Source: Mytilus californianus
Lineage: Eukaryota > Mollusca > Bivalvia > Mytilida > Mytilidae
Reading direction: 5' to 3'
Length of the DNA: 64,000 bases
Assembly (NCBI RefSeq): GCF_021869535.1
Contig: NW_026262739.1
Location: 248,001 to 312,000, forward strand
The position numbers and the translations under genes were made by a program. This document shows positions 11,206 to 22,891 of the stretch, piece by piece (within the stretch, counting starts at the first letter, position 1; every line of letters begins with the position of its first letter). A model generated the notes under the pieces. The model worked only from the letters and a program-made list of their open reading frames with translations, searched no databases and was not told where the DNA came from.

Positions 11206-12594
11206 AATAACCAGAACTAATAGGCTAAACAAATTAGTGAAAGAATTAATATCTGACCAATTCTATAATATTAGGAAGTGGGTATCAATGAAACCTGTAA
11301 CTCAATTCATATACAAAATGTAGCATAAAAATATTTATAAAAAAAAACAAGAATGTTTGAATGAAATTATCTCCCCTTAAAATTATCAGGTCAACAAAAT
11401 CAAAACAGTTAGGAGCTATTATAATGGGAACACACTTCCATATCTTGTCCACAAGATTTCCCTGTTTCACACATTTATCCATAAAAAATTGTCACTTTGC
11501 AATAATAATAATCCTAGGTGTATATCAAAATACAACGTACCAAATTGGAGTTTGAGAAAAAAATCTATATTATGATCTACATTTTTTTAGTACAGTGTAG
11601 ATATTTATACTTTTTGTTCAAACAAAATATACATATTTTCTAATATCTGCCAAATGAATATAAGATATGGGTCTATACGACTATTAAATGGCAACCCTGA
11701 TATCACAATAAGCATAACATTTTTCAAATACAGAAAAAGTATACAAAGAAAGCAATTTTATTTCTTTTCTAGGGGGTTGGGGTACAGACAGCTTTTTAAA
11801 TTTCATTTTTCATTTCTAATGATAAAAAAAAAATGCTTTCAATTCTTAAAATAACAGATCATTAAGGATGTACTTAGGTGAAATTAAATAAATCAAGAAT
11901 TTAAAATTGATACTATATAACCCGGAAGAGCATCAGATAAGGATCAAAATAAGCTAAAAATATTGATAGCTAAAGGAGCTCCTTTTCCAGATATTTGATT
12001 TTTAAAATATGGCGGTAAAAGATGGACTCGGACTTTTACCTTATATTTGCATTGGTATTATTTGGGTCTCAAATCAAAAGAAAGAAAATCGTTTATCTGC
12101 TTAAATTTTGGTAAATAACCTTTTATGAGCTATTAAGTCTTATATGAAAAAATTAATGGGTGTTATGGGGCAAAATATTTTACATTGTATCATAGGGAAA
12201 AACACCAAGGAGTCCGAACATCTGAAACAAATTCCAAAACCTCACCCAAGTACATCCTTAATACAAAAAATTTATTTATATAAAAACAAAACATTGTGCA
12301 GAAAAAACTTCGTGTTATGTAGGTGTTTCTTTTTCTAATTTATTGACCTCTACATATGATATTCTGAATGAAATGCAAATTACATAGAAACAACAGTATT
12401 TGCATGAATGCAACACCTTCTATAAATATTTCAATCTATTCATATGTGATAGCAGATAGGTTTTAAAATTGACCCTTCATGATATTTACAGCTTCAAAAA
12501 CACAGTTTACATACAATGCATTTAAGTTTATCGATACACCTTACATAGTCATCAATACAAATAAAGTGATATACTTCTGATAATTACAAAATCT
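11206..12594. other. Intron 1 interior, no recognised content
   Basis: AT-rich intronic DNA with poly-A and poly-T runs. The short frames at 11285-12338 have no conserved look. Confidence 0.5.
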
Positions 12595-12745
12595 AATAAT
12601 TTAATTTTGGATTTAACACATCTTTTGATTGGTTGAGAGGTTTTTGTCTTTCAGCTCATAGACATAATTTTGTCATGTGACCGTGACATCTTCAACATTA
12701 ATGATGTACCCCTTACAAATGCAATTTAGAATTAAATTATAAGTG
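12595..12745 (+). repeat. Dispersed repeat R3, copy 1
   Basis: It aligns by eye with the reverse complement of 23292-23460. Shared landmarks are taattttggat, gattggttga/gattggctga, cagctcatag, a tgtcatg...gac block, and the long block tttagaattaaattataag that runs into tgactat/tgactaat. It sits directly left of the foldback element at 12746 and may be part of it. Confidence 0.65.
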
Positions 12746-12884
12746 ATGACTAATATTTTTTCTGTCTATTCTAAACAACCTAAAAAATGTTGTGCACACT
12801 TTTAAATAACCTGCTACGAGGGTTATTTAGTGTGCACTACATTTTTTATGTTATTTCTTCATAGACAGAAAAAATATTAGTCAT
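12746..12884. mobile_element. 139 bp foldback (MITE-like) element
   Basis: The 24 bp ends are perfect inverted copies (12746-12769 and 12861-12884, starting atgactaatatt). The interior is itself palindromic (gtgcacac...gtgtgcac and aaataacc...ggttattt around a tgctacga loop), so the whole unit folds into one hairpin. No protein is encoded. It lies about 50 bp before the splice acceptor of exon 2. Confidence 0.8.
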
Positions 12885-12937
12885 TCTTTAAATAATTTTT
12901 GAAAATAGAAAATAATGTACAATTTTTCATATTTCAG

Positions 12938-14459
12938 CCAGCAAAGATATTGATCAGATAAGTTACACTGAAGCAAGGATTGAAGACTTTAAAACAATTG
13001 ACAAACAAAATAAGGTATGGAGACATTGACCTTATTTTCAAACTTAGACTTTTCAGTGGTGATGGACCAGCCAGGCAATTTGAGGCTGGTCAACAGAGAG
13101 GGGGAAACTTCAGCTGTATTTGTGGTGTAGAAAGTAAAAGCCATATGAATTTGGAATGCTGCTATCAAATGATACCCTTAGATCTTGAGGATAGAAGAAA
13201 ACTTGTTGTGGAAGGTTCCTCCTGGATTAAAATTAAGGACGGAATAATAAATCCATTTCAAAACTTGAAAAAGGAAGAATTGATTGATGAGCTTGAAGAA
13301 AGGGGTGTGGATACTTTTCATTTAAATTTAAAGTCAAGATTACAGGAAGAGCTAACATCAGTACTCCATGGGATATGTAGACCCCCTGCGTTACTTATGA
13401 AACACCCCGATAAAACATCAAAAGAAATGAATATTGAAAGCTATGAAGTTATGCCTTGTGAACCATTGCATGATATATGTAACATTGTACAAAACATCAT
13501 TACTGAACTACCCCACCATGTTGAAAACAAAGAAACAAAAGCCGAATTAGAAAATTTTTGTACAACAACCATTGGTGATAAAAATCAAATTAAGGGTTCT
13601 GACGCTAGGCATTTTGCGATACAACTAGCACAATATGTATTAAATGAACAACAGCATGATAAAATCTCTGAAGATACAGTTGACTTGATTCAAGTACTAG
13701 TTGAAATTATCAACATTGCATACAGCTCAGAGGAGAAAAGATCACCACGGCAGATACTACGGTTGTATAACCTTACTTTTTTATTTGGAGTATTAACAAA
13801 ATCTGTTATAGGAACACCAGTGAAAATAACCACCAGAAAACTGTATGGTTGCCATTTCCACAGTTTAGTTGTACATCTACCAGAAGTCTACAGGATTGTA
13901 AATACAAAATCAATTTTATGTGAACAAGAAGAAAGATCATTTGGAAGCTTACGGAGAATTGCTGAAACTACAACAAATAGGAAACCAGGTTGGATTATAG
14001 ATAATACAATCATTCGATATAATGCTCAACAGAATAGTGATGACAGAAGTGACTCATTTGCAAAGCAAGACTCAACCATCAGTCGCCAAGCTAAGCGTCT
14101 ACCACACAGGAAAAATACCATCTTCACAAAGAAACTGTTATCTGGAAAATCATCAGTTGTGCAATCTCATTTAGCAAGAATCGCAGATTTCATTATCCCT
14201 GGTGATCAAGTCTGGTGGCATTATGATGGTGAAAATGTTGTTTTTCATGACAGCATTGATGAACCAAACTTCAGATTGGAGGGTCCCCCACTGTCAAATT
14301 ACCGTTCAACTTCACTGAAAAAAGAAATCACTAATGTAAATAGCATCTGGGAAAGCTGTATTTCTTTGGTCAAATTACAGAAACTCATTGTGCCAATACT
14401 TAGACTTAAAACTAAGGAGAATGGAAAGCCTGTTTTCCTCGACACACAGATCAGATCAG
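12938..14459 (+). CDS. Exon 2 of the nine-exon unknown gene (one-base frame break)
   Basis: The acceptor catatttcag|cc is at 12937/12938. Joined in phase 1 to exon 1 it reads SKDIDQISYTEARIEDFKTI. The frame then shifts by one base near 13003-13012 into a 493-codon frame. That frame reads KIRYGDIDLIFKLRLFSGDG, PARQFEAGQQRGG, a Cys/His cluster (CIC...HMNLECC), MPCEPLHDICN and LPEVYRIVNTKS, then EQEERSFGSLRRI and TTNRKPGWIIDN. Spaced Asp (GDIDL/GDGPA), Asp (LHDI) and Glu (EQEER) residues could form the acidic triad of an RNase H-like transposase core. This is a guess from spacing. The exon ends AGATCAG|GTGTGT, phase 1. The shift disables the protein unless it is a sequencing error. Confidence 0.75.
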
Positions 14460-14619
14460 GTGTGTATAATTCTAAAATAAAATATAGAGTGCTTTAAACA
14501 CCAATTATTTATTAAGTAAATTTGACAGAAAATTTCAGGCTATGAAAAAATTGTTACATAAATGCATAAAACTTGCTACATAATTGTCAAAAATTAAAAA
14601 TTACAATAAAGTGTGTACA

Positions 14620-14850
14620 CATTACACCGATGGCCTGATCACACCATCATTTCATCATTTCCCATGTTCAGAAAACCATGAGATATGAATACTGTAATTT
14701 GACATATAATTTAGAAAGATCACATCTGAATGAACATATGTACTATAAAGCTTCAAGCTGATATGGCTAAAACTTAATCATTTACCTAAACCAAATACTT
14801 TAAACTGATACAGGACTGAGAGGCAAACAAGAGCAGAGACTGGAAAACTT
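14620..14850 (+). repeat. Dispersed repeat R2, old copy in intron 2
   Basis: It has the same order of blocks as 10930-11205 (gatggcc...cccatgttca...ccatgaaat-like, then 'aagcttcaagctgat', then 'ttaccta..ccaa.tactttaa') but with many changes. Confidence 0.5.
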
Positions 14851-15015
14851 AACAAAATTTTACCATATATACTTGAGGAAAATTATCACTTTTAAGAAAC
14901 CTCTGAGAAACATGCTAATTAATTGGGTCATTACTAGTAATATTTTGCAAAAAAACAGAACATCTTTCTATTGAAAGTGGATTTTTAAAAACATGAATTC
15001 TCATTTATTTTTCAG

Positions 15016-17957
15016 CAACAGTCAACATTAGCAAAGAAAAAGCAATACCACCAAAGAAACATAATGGTAAGCAAGTTAAACAAGTGAAATGATCAAAATG
15101 CTTAAAAACTTTACAAAAATGTGACTGCAACTTTCTTAATACACAAACCCTACATCAAATACTATAATATTTACCGATGTAAAGGTTGAAGAATTGACTG
15201 ATGAAAAAACCATGTAAACCATTTAATTCATACCATTAATTATTCTAATATTATCCCCTTCTTATTAAAAGTTCTGCATTCTTGATGTCACACCAATACA
15301 CCGACACTAGTCACTACATATGTCCTCTGAAACATAAGGGTAAGCATTAGTAATTATAAAAAACATATTTGGTAAAGTCCTTCAACACTGAACTAAGTAG
15401 TAAACATGTTCAATCTTTTTATATCATGATTGCTTGTGTTATTTTTTAAGTGAAAAGATATTTGATCTGCTTCCATTTTTTCAGGTGACATATTGGATGA
15501 CCTCTCCACAACAGAGGAACCAATCATGCAAGGTAATTTATAAACATAAGAATAAAATATAACCATTCACTTATAACTGTATAATGAAATGCTCAGAGAC
15601 AAGATACTGAAGTGAATTGAAACAATGATTCAAGTCAACACCTTGCCCATAGTTTTTTCATATTACTGGTAGTTTTATTGCAAAAGAAAACACTAACATT
15701 TAGATACTTAAAATACGGAACATCTGTACTAAAACAGTAGTCTACATTTCTCTCTGTAAACGTTTTCATTTTGATACATCATCACGTTTACCTTCTGCAC
15801 GGTAATGATAATTTAAATTTTGGTATATTCCAAATGATATTGCACTCTATGTGTAAGGAAACATGAAATCGAGATAAAACCCAGGTAATTTACAAAGCTC
15901 ACATCTAAATGAATATATTTATCCAATTTCTTAGTTACAGCCAATTGCATTGAGTGTGTAGGTAAAGGTAATATGTTTGGTTAGCTTGCTTGCTAGCTGA
16001 ACCGCAAAGTCATTATTAGGTTAGGTAAAATACCCTCCTTTAAGAGTAGACTAGTCCGGCAGATAACCAACCTATCTGTCTGTAGGACTAGACTACTTCT
16101 AAAGGAAGGCAGTATACCTTACCTAATAATGACTTCACGGTTTAGCTAAGAAGCAAGCTTACCATACATATTACCTTTACCTACACACTCAATGCAATCG
16201 GCTGTAATGGGACTACATATTCAACTATCTTGACATAGACAAATGAATGGAAAAATGCAATTATAGGCGTGTTCATGGCTGATACACATGAATGGAATTC
16301 AGTGGTAAAAAAAGTTAACATTAAAAACATTAATAAAAAATTTTCAGTTTACAATTATAATTATTAAATTATTTTGATTTGTGTGTAAACTAGGTTGCTG
16401 AATAATAACCTTAACATAAAATTATTTTTTACCAGTTTTAAGTTGTTTTTTTTTCCCCAGATAATGAGCAGGAAGTTGAAGATCCTGCATTAATTCTTTA
16501 TGACAAGGGAAGCTGCAGCAATCAAGAGGAAAAAACATCAATTCTCAGTGATATTTTGCCAGGTATCTACTGAAATAGATATTTGATAACAATTCATGTC
16601 ATTTATTGCCATGTAAACATAAAATCAGCAGAATGTTGGTTGGATTTGAGATTTTTTCTACTATTTCAGTAATTTAACTTAATCAACCAATTGAAATCTA
16701 GAATAAACTAGTTATTAAATTAATTGTACAAAATCAGACTCAATACTTCTTTCTTTACTTTTTAGAAAAACAGGAGCTGTCAGTCAATAGTAAACAGATT
16801 TTTTTTTACATTTATTGAAATTTATTCAAATTGCATCAAATTTCAATCTTTCAAATACATGTACCATGCACAGCTCCAGAACAGGAAAAGTGAAACAACA
16901 TATTTAAATTAGAAAAGAATTGGTTGAACCATTCATATGTTGGCAACTGCCCACACACCCATTGTACTTTAAAAGTTTAATAACAAAATTTTTCCATTGG
17001 AAACCCAGCAACAAGAATTTAAAATAGGTGCATTAACATTTCAGAGCAGAACAAATGCCCACTTATACAAGAAAATGGCAAGAATATGGTCACACTGACA
17101 GCTGAAGTTCATTATGCCTTTGGTAAGTTTTGTATTAACCATGAAGGTTAACAAACATTGTTTCAATCCTATACATACAAATATATACTGATAGCAAATA
17201 TACTGTAACAATGGACAAGGATAAATACTAGGCCAGGATTTGAACCTGGAACCTACTCAACCTTGTTGAGTTGCTCTTCCATCTGAGCTACCTAGTATTA
17301 TATTAGGAAAAATTTACCCATCTATACAACTTATGTAGCTTAATATAACAAATGGCTAAGGGAGATAACTCTGCAAATCTTTAATTTTGTTTTAACAGCA
17401 CAGTTGACATGGTTGAATAATTTATTTCTAACTGAATGAATGAATATTTTTAATTTTTATTTCATTTAATTATGAAGTAAATTTTAAGACACATTGTAAT
17501 GGTCTGTTTCAGATGCCAAACTCTCTAACAAAGAACAGAAAGGAAGTATAGATAAAGAAATTAGGAGATTATACTTTATCAATGTCAAAGAGGAAGCTGA
17601 AAACAGAAAGGGAAAATTAGCCTGTAACATTTCAGAACCTGTAAAAGGTATAACATTCATTTTCTATCATGCACTTTTTGCTAGCATAAATAAACAGCCA
17701 CTTCTAACAATCATAAGAATATTTAAAGTGTTTGATGGTTTAGAATTATAGCACTTGGGAATTGTTTCCTTTAACAGAAGTGCTATTTTTAATACATGTA
17801 ATAATTATGTTTTCTTTAAAACAAAATTTTCTTTTAGATGTGAAAGCGAGTTCAAAAACAATTGGCCATCAAAAAGATCACTCAGAGGTGAAGCCAGTTC
17901 ATGCTACGAAATTGACTGTAAAACGGAAACTTTTTGAAACCAGCCAGGAAACTACTG
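15016..17957 (+). CDS. Exons 3 to 8 of the nine-exon unknown gene
   Basis: Six short exons all start and end in phase 1 and have AG/GT borders: 15016-15066, 15485-15532, 16461-16562, 17045-17122, 17513-17647 and 17838-17957. Every length is a multiple of three (51, 48, 102, 78, 135, 120), so any one could be skipped without breaking the frame. Reading each with the preceding G gives ATVNISKEKA, GDILDDLSTT, DNEQEVEDPALI, EQNKCPLIQE, DAKLSNKEQK and DVKASSKTIG. The encoded part is polar, rich in Lys, Glu and Ser, and probably disordered. It would link the large N-terminal part to the C-terminal exon. A further exon-like piece follows an acceptor at 16764-16765 (EKQELSVNSKQ in the right phase) but has no GT donor, so it looks like a lost exon. 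Confidence 0.72.
15935..16207. mobile_element. 273 bp foldback element with long inverted arms
   Basis: Inverted arms of about 125 bp run inward from ttacagcc at 15935 and ggctgtaa at 16207, with few mismatches, around a short centre (ggcagataaccaacctatctgtc). If TA is taken as the duplicated target, the ends read CAGCC...GGCTG, which fits a MITE. It lies in the intron between exons 4 and 5 and encodes nothing. Confidence 0.82.
17226..17297 (-). tRNA. tRNA-like sequence, anticodon position AAG, probably a tRNA-derived pseudogene
   Basis: The minus strand folds into a complete 72 nt cloverleaf. It has a 7 bp acceptor (TACTAGG/CCTAGTA), a D arm GCTC-AGATGGAA-GAGC, an anticodon stem ACTCA/TGAGT with loop ACAAGGT, a 5-base variable loop, and a T arm CCAGG-TTCAAAT-CCTGG. 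All stems pair perfectly. Bases 34-36 read AAG (Leu), but a leucine tRNA should have a long variable arm, and position 33 is C rather than the near-universal U. So this is more likely a tRNA-derived repeat head or pseudogene than a working tRNA. It lies antisense in an intron. Confidence 0.6.
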
Positions 17958-18184
17958 GTAAGGATTTAATACTGTTAAAAATTATTTAGATTGTTGATAG
18001 ACATACATTGCTGACCTTTTTTGTACATCAGATTATTTTTTTTTCTTTCTGTTTGGTGGTTGTCTCAAATGCTATATAATATTACATCTTTAAATTTTCA
18101 TAAATGATGTTGAAGTATATATATATACATAATATATGTTAATTGACTTTTTTTTTTAAATAGTGAATTTTACTTATCTTTCAG

Positions 18185-18483
18185 AACCATCTAGTGGAAA
18201 AAAGACACCATTGGATCTTGCTGTGCAGTTGCTGGGAAAAACACCAGAAGTATTAGAGTGCATCAAATATAAAAGATTGAAGCAAAATCATCCCTCTCAT
18301 GCACCCTTCTCGGCGAAGTATGACAAATTGTTTTCCAAACTCCAGATAGACATCAGCGCCAAGTACCATGAACTAAAAAATAAATTAAACAACTCTAAGA
18401 TGCATGGAAACATGGAAAAGGAAAAAGCTGACTTGAAGATTGCACAAAAATTACTAGACCACTGGGGAATGTATTACTTCTAA
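18185..18483 (+). CDS. Exon 9 (terminal exon) of the nine-exon unknown gene
   Basis: The acceptor cttatctttcag|aa is at 18184/18185. In phase 1 it reads EPSSGKKTPLDLAVQLLGKT and ends DHWGMYYF with TAA at 18481-18483. The ~100 residues look like a compact helical domain (LECIKYKRLKQ, then KLFSKLQIDISAKYHELKNK). It is clean and without breaks. Its role is unknown. Confidence 0.75.
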
Positions 18484-18559
18484 TCAGAGAAAATTTAAAT
18501 GAGCAGAATTGATTGTTAATTTTTATTGAATTTTATTTAAAAAAGACCACATTGACTGC

Positions 18560-19220
18560 AACATGATTGATTGATATTTAAAGACTAAATTAATGAATAA
18601 ATGACATCAATGATAACATGATTGATTGATAAATATCAATGATAACACGACTGATCGAAACCAAGTTTGTATGATTGATAACTTAAGATTGATTGATAAA
18701 AGACCATTTTGACTGATATACAATGTAAATGACATCAATGATAACATGATTAATTGATAACAGTAGATTGATAAATGATATGATTAATAACATGATTGAT
18801 AACATGATTGATTAATAACAGATGATTATATGATTGATAACCCAAGTTTGATTGATAATGACATCAATGATAACATGATTTATTGATAACTTAAGATTGA
18901 ATTATGGATAAAACACATTATTTTGAAGTTCAAATTCAATAAAAGACCACAGGAATGTGTACTGGTTGATAAAATGATACTTCTTCTGTTGATTGATTGA
19001 TTTTAATCCTTTTACAATTTTACTGATTGAAACTTTGATTGATATTTTGTCACCTGATTAGAAGTAGTATATTCCTCTGCAGACAACATTATGGAAGCTA
19101 AAATGATTACATAACACTTTGATTGATTGATAACATGCCAGCTACAATGTACCTAGAAGCAATTCAATGAAGACGAATGATTGATGATGAAATTATTTTT
19201 TTTTTTATTGATTGATTGAT
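18560..19220. repeat. Degenerate GATTGATTGATAAC-type simple repeat
   Basis: Irregular repeats of gattgatt, tgataacatgatt and atgacatcaatgataac cover this stretch. Spacing varies, so it is a decayed minisatellite, not a coding region. Confidence 0.7.
18596..18601 (+). terminator. Possible poly(A) signal AATAAA
   Basis: This AATAAA lies 113 bases after the stop codon of exon 9. It is a plausible 3' end for the nine-exon gene, though AT-rich DNA gives many chance matches. Confidence 0.35.
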
Positions 19221-19654
19221 TTAAAATAATGCACAGGAGACGATTTATAGCACTGCACAGCAGATACCATGTACCGCGCTACTTATTTATCAAGTACAAG
19301 AAATTGAGGGAATAACCCCAATTGTAAATCCTTCATATCATCCTTTGATATATAATTTTCCAGGCTTTAAATTGACAAAAGCAGTAAATACTAAAAAAGA
19401 ATAGGGAAAATCTGTTGGTCTTACAAATTCCTTCTACCTTGAGGTATAATTGCTTATAAATGAGAAAACAATCCTCTAAAGTTATACATGAAAGGACGAT
19501 GCTGTGAACAAAAGATCACTGTACAGTCTTCAACAATGAGTGAAACCTCTTACTGTTAAGGTCACTATATTTATGACAATTATGAAAAACATGTACAAAT
19601 TTGAGGATAAATATAAGCACTTCACCATAGAATTAAAATACAAGCTCATATGTA

Positions 19655-19845
19655 GATATAAGAAGATGTGGCATGAGTGCTAATGAGACAACTCTCTCAC
19701 CAAGTCACAATTACTAAAAGTAAACCATTATAGGTCAAAGTACGGTCTTCAACAAGGAGCCTTGGCTCAAACCAAACAGCAAGCTATAAAGGGCCCCAAA
19801 ATTACATGTGTAAAACTATTTAAAAACCAACGGTCTGTAATTTAA
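19655..19845 (+). repeat. Dispersed repeat R1, copy 2
   Basis: Starts agaagatgtggcat and runs through aatgagacaact, ataggtcaaagtacggtctt, caacaaggag and gctataaagggcccc. It shares order and spacing with 160-345 and 22531-22690. Confidence 0.65.
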
Positions 19846-20027
19846 TTGCTGTTCTTTTATTTGATCACAGACTGGTCTTCAACAGCAGCAATTACTCATT
19901 ATTTAATAGAACTTGATTTTATTTTGAGCAACTGTATCCCTGCCCCCTTTTTACATTTATCTGTCAAAAAAGATGGATGATATGAACGGATTTATGAAGT
20001 TGATACATCAGATATCACAGCAATTTA

Positions 20028-20335
20028 CTGGAAACGATCACAACATACTGGATATGACAACAATTTACTGGATACGACAACAATTTACTGAATACGAGCA
20101 ACATATACCATACATATACTGGATATGACCAACATATATACTGGATACGACAACAATTTACTGGATGTGACCACCATATATTGTACAAATACTGGATATG
20201 ACCAACAAATATACTGGATATGACCAACAAATATACTGGATATGACCAACAAATTACTGGATATGACCAACAAATATACTGGATATGACCAACAAATTAC
20301 TGGATATGACCAACAAATTACTGGATATAACATTT
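20028..20335. repeat. Minisatellite, ~20-23 bp unit
   Basis: About 14 tandem units of the type tactggatatgaccaacaaa. The right-hand units are nearly identical and the left-hand ones more diverged (gacaacaattt variants). Reading frames on the minus strand across it (20015-20333) are translations of the repeat. Confidence 0.9.
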
Positions 20336-21160
20336 AATAGATTCCAGAGCATTGTCATAAGGCAGTGAATTGATGTGGCGTCTAAATATTTATGGATATG
20401 ACTTGACTCAATGTCACACTGACATTATCTGTAATCATGGTAATATTATTTTCCTTTCTAAAAAAAATGGTAATGCTAATCTATGCAATTTTATAAGGTA
20501 TCCAGGTGATGGTTAAAATATCTGGTCATCTAAAATGTGTATAGGAAACAGTATCATGGTAGGTTGGCCATAGGGTTGGTCATGTGATTTATTATGATCT
20601 GTACCATTTTTAACTAATAATGACAAGTGTTTTAGCTTCACATCTAGGATTTCATAAATATTTTGCTAAATTTCTAGCTTTTTATAACTAATTTTAATGT
20701 TTATAATCATTGATAAAGTTTAAACATATTTAAGTTTTGTACAGAGTTAGTTTTTTGTGTGCATTAAAAATTTCTTCTTTCAAAGAGTAAAGTTAAAAAA
20801 TAATCTAATATACAATGTTAAATAATAAAGATGGAAAAAATTATTAAATAATTCAAAGTACCAGAAATAGCAAAAAGGGCCAACAATAAAATCATAATGA
20901 CTGGCAATATAATAAAAATATCCTGATTTTATTGGAATTTTAATTTGTTTTCTTTCAAAGAAGGTGTAATAAAAACAGTTGTTTCAAAGAAGAAGTAATA
21001 AACAGAGTGGTTTCAGAGAAGATGTAAATGGCATTTAAGGGTTTTCTTGCTGTGTAAAATTCTCCATGCTTCATTTCATGCCATATTCTGTATTGCATTA
21101 TTTCATCAGTCCAAGTCAAGCACCTTCAGGAAATTCTGATATTTAATGAAACTGAATTTT
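20336..21160. other. Non-coding AT-rich stretch
   Basis: No gene seen. One imperfect tandem pair (tttcaaagaag.tg/agtaataaa) lies near 20953-21000. Confidence 0.5.
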
Positions 21161-21173
21161 TTCTCTCCTTGGA

Positions 21174-21599
21174 TTGATTGATTGATTGTTGGTTGCTTAA
21201 CGTCCAGTGGCAAATATTTCATGCATATTCAGGACGAGATCAAGTTAACAATAAATACAATAGGTAGGTTCTGTAGTAGGGGCTTCCGGGATTAAGGTCG
21301 GAGAAATTTAGACTGCCACGGGAAATGAGGGTATATTGGATAGGGACAGAAATTTAGCCTTGCAACAGGTCACCTACGGACCCCTCAAAGAGTTGTTGCA
21401 AGGGTTCTTAACGTGCAAAGAGCATGGCACTCTCTTTACACGAGGCATCGGATTTAACGTCCCCATTCTGACCGGACGTGGCTGCAAATTTGTACATCCT
21501 GCACAGCCAAACGGACGCCCCACTTTAGCAAGGGTTTTACTGCCGGTCGGAGGAAGACCAATGGTGACCATACTTCTATTCCCCAGTCACCCTTGGGGA
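21174..21599 (-). mobile_element. SINE-N, full-length copy with TSD
   Basis: Full element flanked by the perfect 13 bp direct repeat ttctctccttgga (21161-21173 and 21600-21612). It belongs to the subfamily that has ggggcttccggg (rather than gattaaggg) before attaaggtcgg. Confidence 0.95.
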
Positions 21600-22530
21600 T
21601 TCTCTCCTTGGACAAAAGTTATATATTTATAAATAAAGTAAATGATAAATATGTGAATAATTCAAATTCTTTTTAAATTAAACAGGCCATTGTTTTTAAA
21701 AAATCAATTTAGAGAATGTCTGCATGTCAACAATCTTTCTTTCTTCAAATAATGGCAAGCATTTAATTTGTTAAAACCGTTAAAATAACAAGTAATTGTA
21801 AACTGACAATACTTTCCTCAGACTAAAAAATTAAGGTGGGCAGCAAACATGGGAAAGTTATGTAATCATTTTGTTATATAAATTATAATTTATACATAAA
21901 TAGAAACCTAACTAATTATTACACAGCAATTTTGTTAAAAGTGAAAAGTAAAAAAAGGTTCCTCTTGGACTGAAATTTGCAATGTGGTGGTGGGTGGGGA
22001 ATGCAGCCAAGATATGTAAAATCTTGCCAGTCACAAGCCTGGAAGGAAGGTAACTTCAATCAATATGGAAGTGACCTTCTGAATGCAGAGTGAACCACCA
22101 TAAGAAGGAATAAACTAGTTTAGTGTGATTTTTCAGAAAATAAATTTGTACAAATAAACAAAAAGCACTTTGAAAATGTTGTAACGAGAACGATCTATAG
22201 AGATTTACTACAGATTGAGTTTTATATTTGCATGATTTGTGGGATATCAATTTTCGAAGATTTCATTGGTGAACCGAATTAAAAATTTTCTATGAAGAAC
22301 AAATTCTCCTTAGGATAGTATGTAAACTGTTGCCAAACTATGAAATCAAATATCCCCAAACCACAAAAAAGTGATGAATCCATGTAGTATATTATAATTT
22401 CAGAATTTCCTTTTTAACTTTCACTTCATGAAAACCCTCACCAATTGAATTCCAATTTCAGAGTTCCCATGCATGTTTGTACAGGAACAACCCTTACTTG
22501 TATTATTATGAAAAACTGGAAAATAAAATT

Positions 22531-22690
22531 AAGGAGATGTGGTACATGTATAATTGCCAATGAGACAACTATCCAACAAAATCCAAATGACTTGATTTAA
22601 TCAATAATAGGTCAATATATGTCCATCAACAATGAGCTGAAACCATACTATGTAGCAAGAGTGCTTGTCATGGGCAAGTCAAATCAAAAC
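22531..22690 (+). repeat. Dispersed repeat R1, copy 3
   Basis: Starts aaggagatgtggtac, then tgccaatgagacaact, ataggtca and catcaacaatgag. Same family as 160-345 and 19655-19845. Confidence 0.65.
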
Positions 22691-22891
22691 TTTACTCATC
22701 TGGAAGGAGAATTAGTCCCCCAGAATTTACAAATGAATTTTGAATTCAGTATTAATTGTATTTAAAATGTTGAAACTGTTTTGTAACACAATAAAAATGT
22801 TATTTGTGATATTTGTATAATATATACATATAAAATCAGAAGATGTGGTATGCTACATGTAATGACTTATACAACTGCCAACCAAATATCA

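Noticed and set aside
17226-17297. A working leucine tRNA gene.
   Set aside because: The fold is good, but C at position 33 and a short variable loop do not fit a leucine tRNA. It is listed as tRNA-like only.
20028-20335. Regular ~22 bp repeats that could be taken for a CRISPR-like array.
   Set aside because: The units are head to tail with no unique spacers, degenerate at one end, and in animal DNA. It is a minisatellite.
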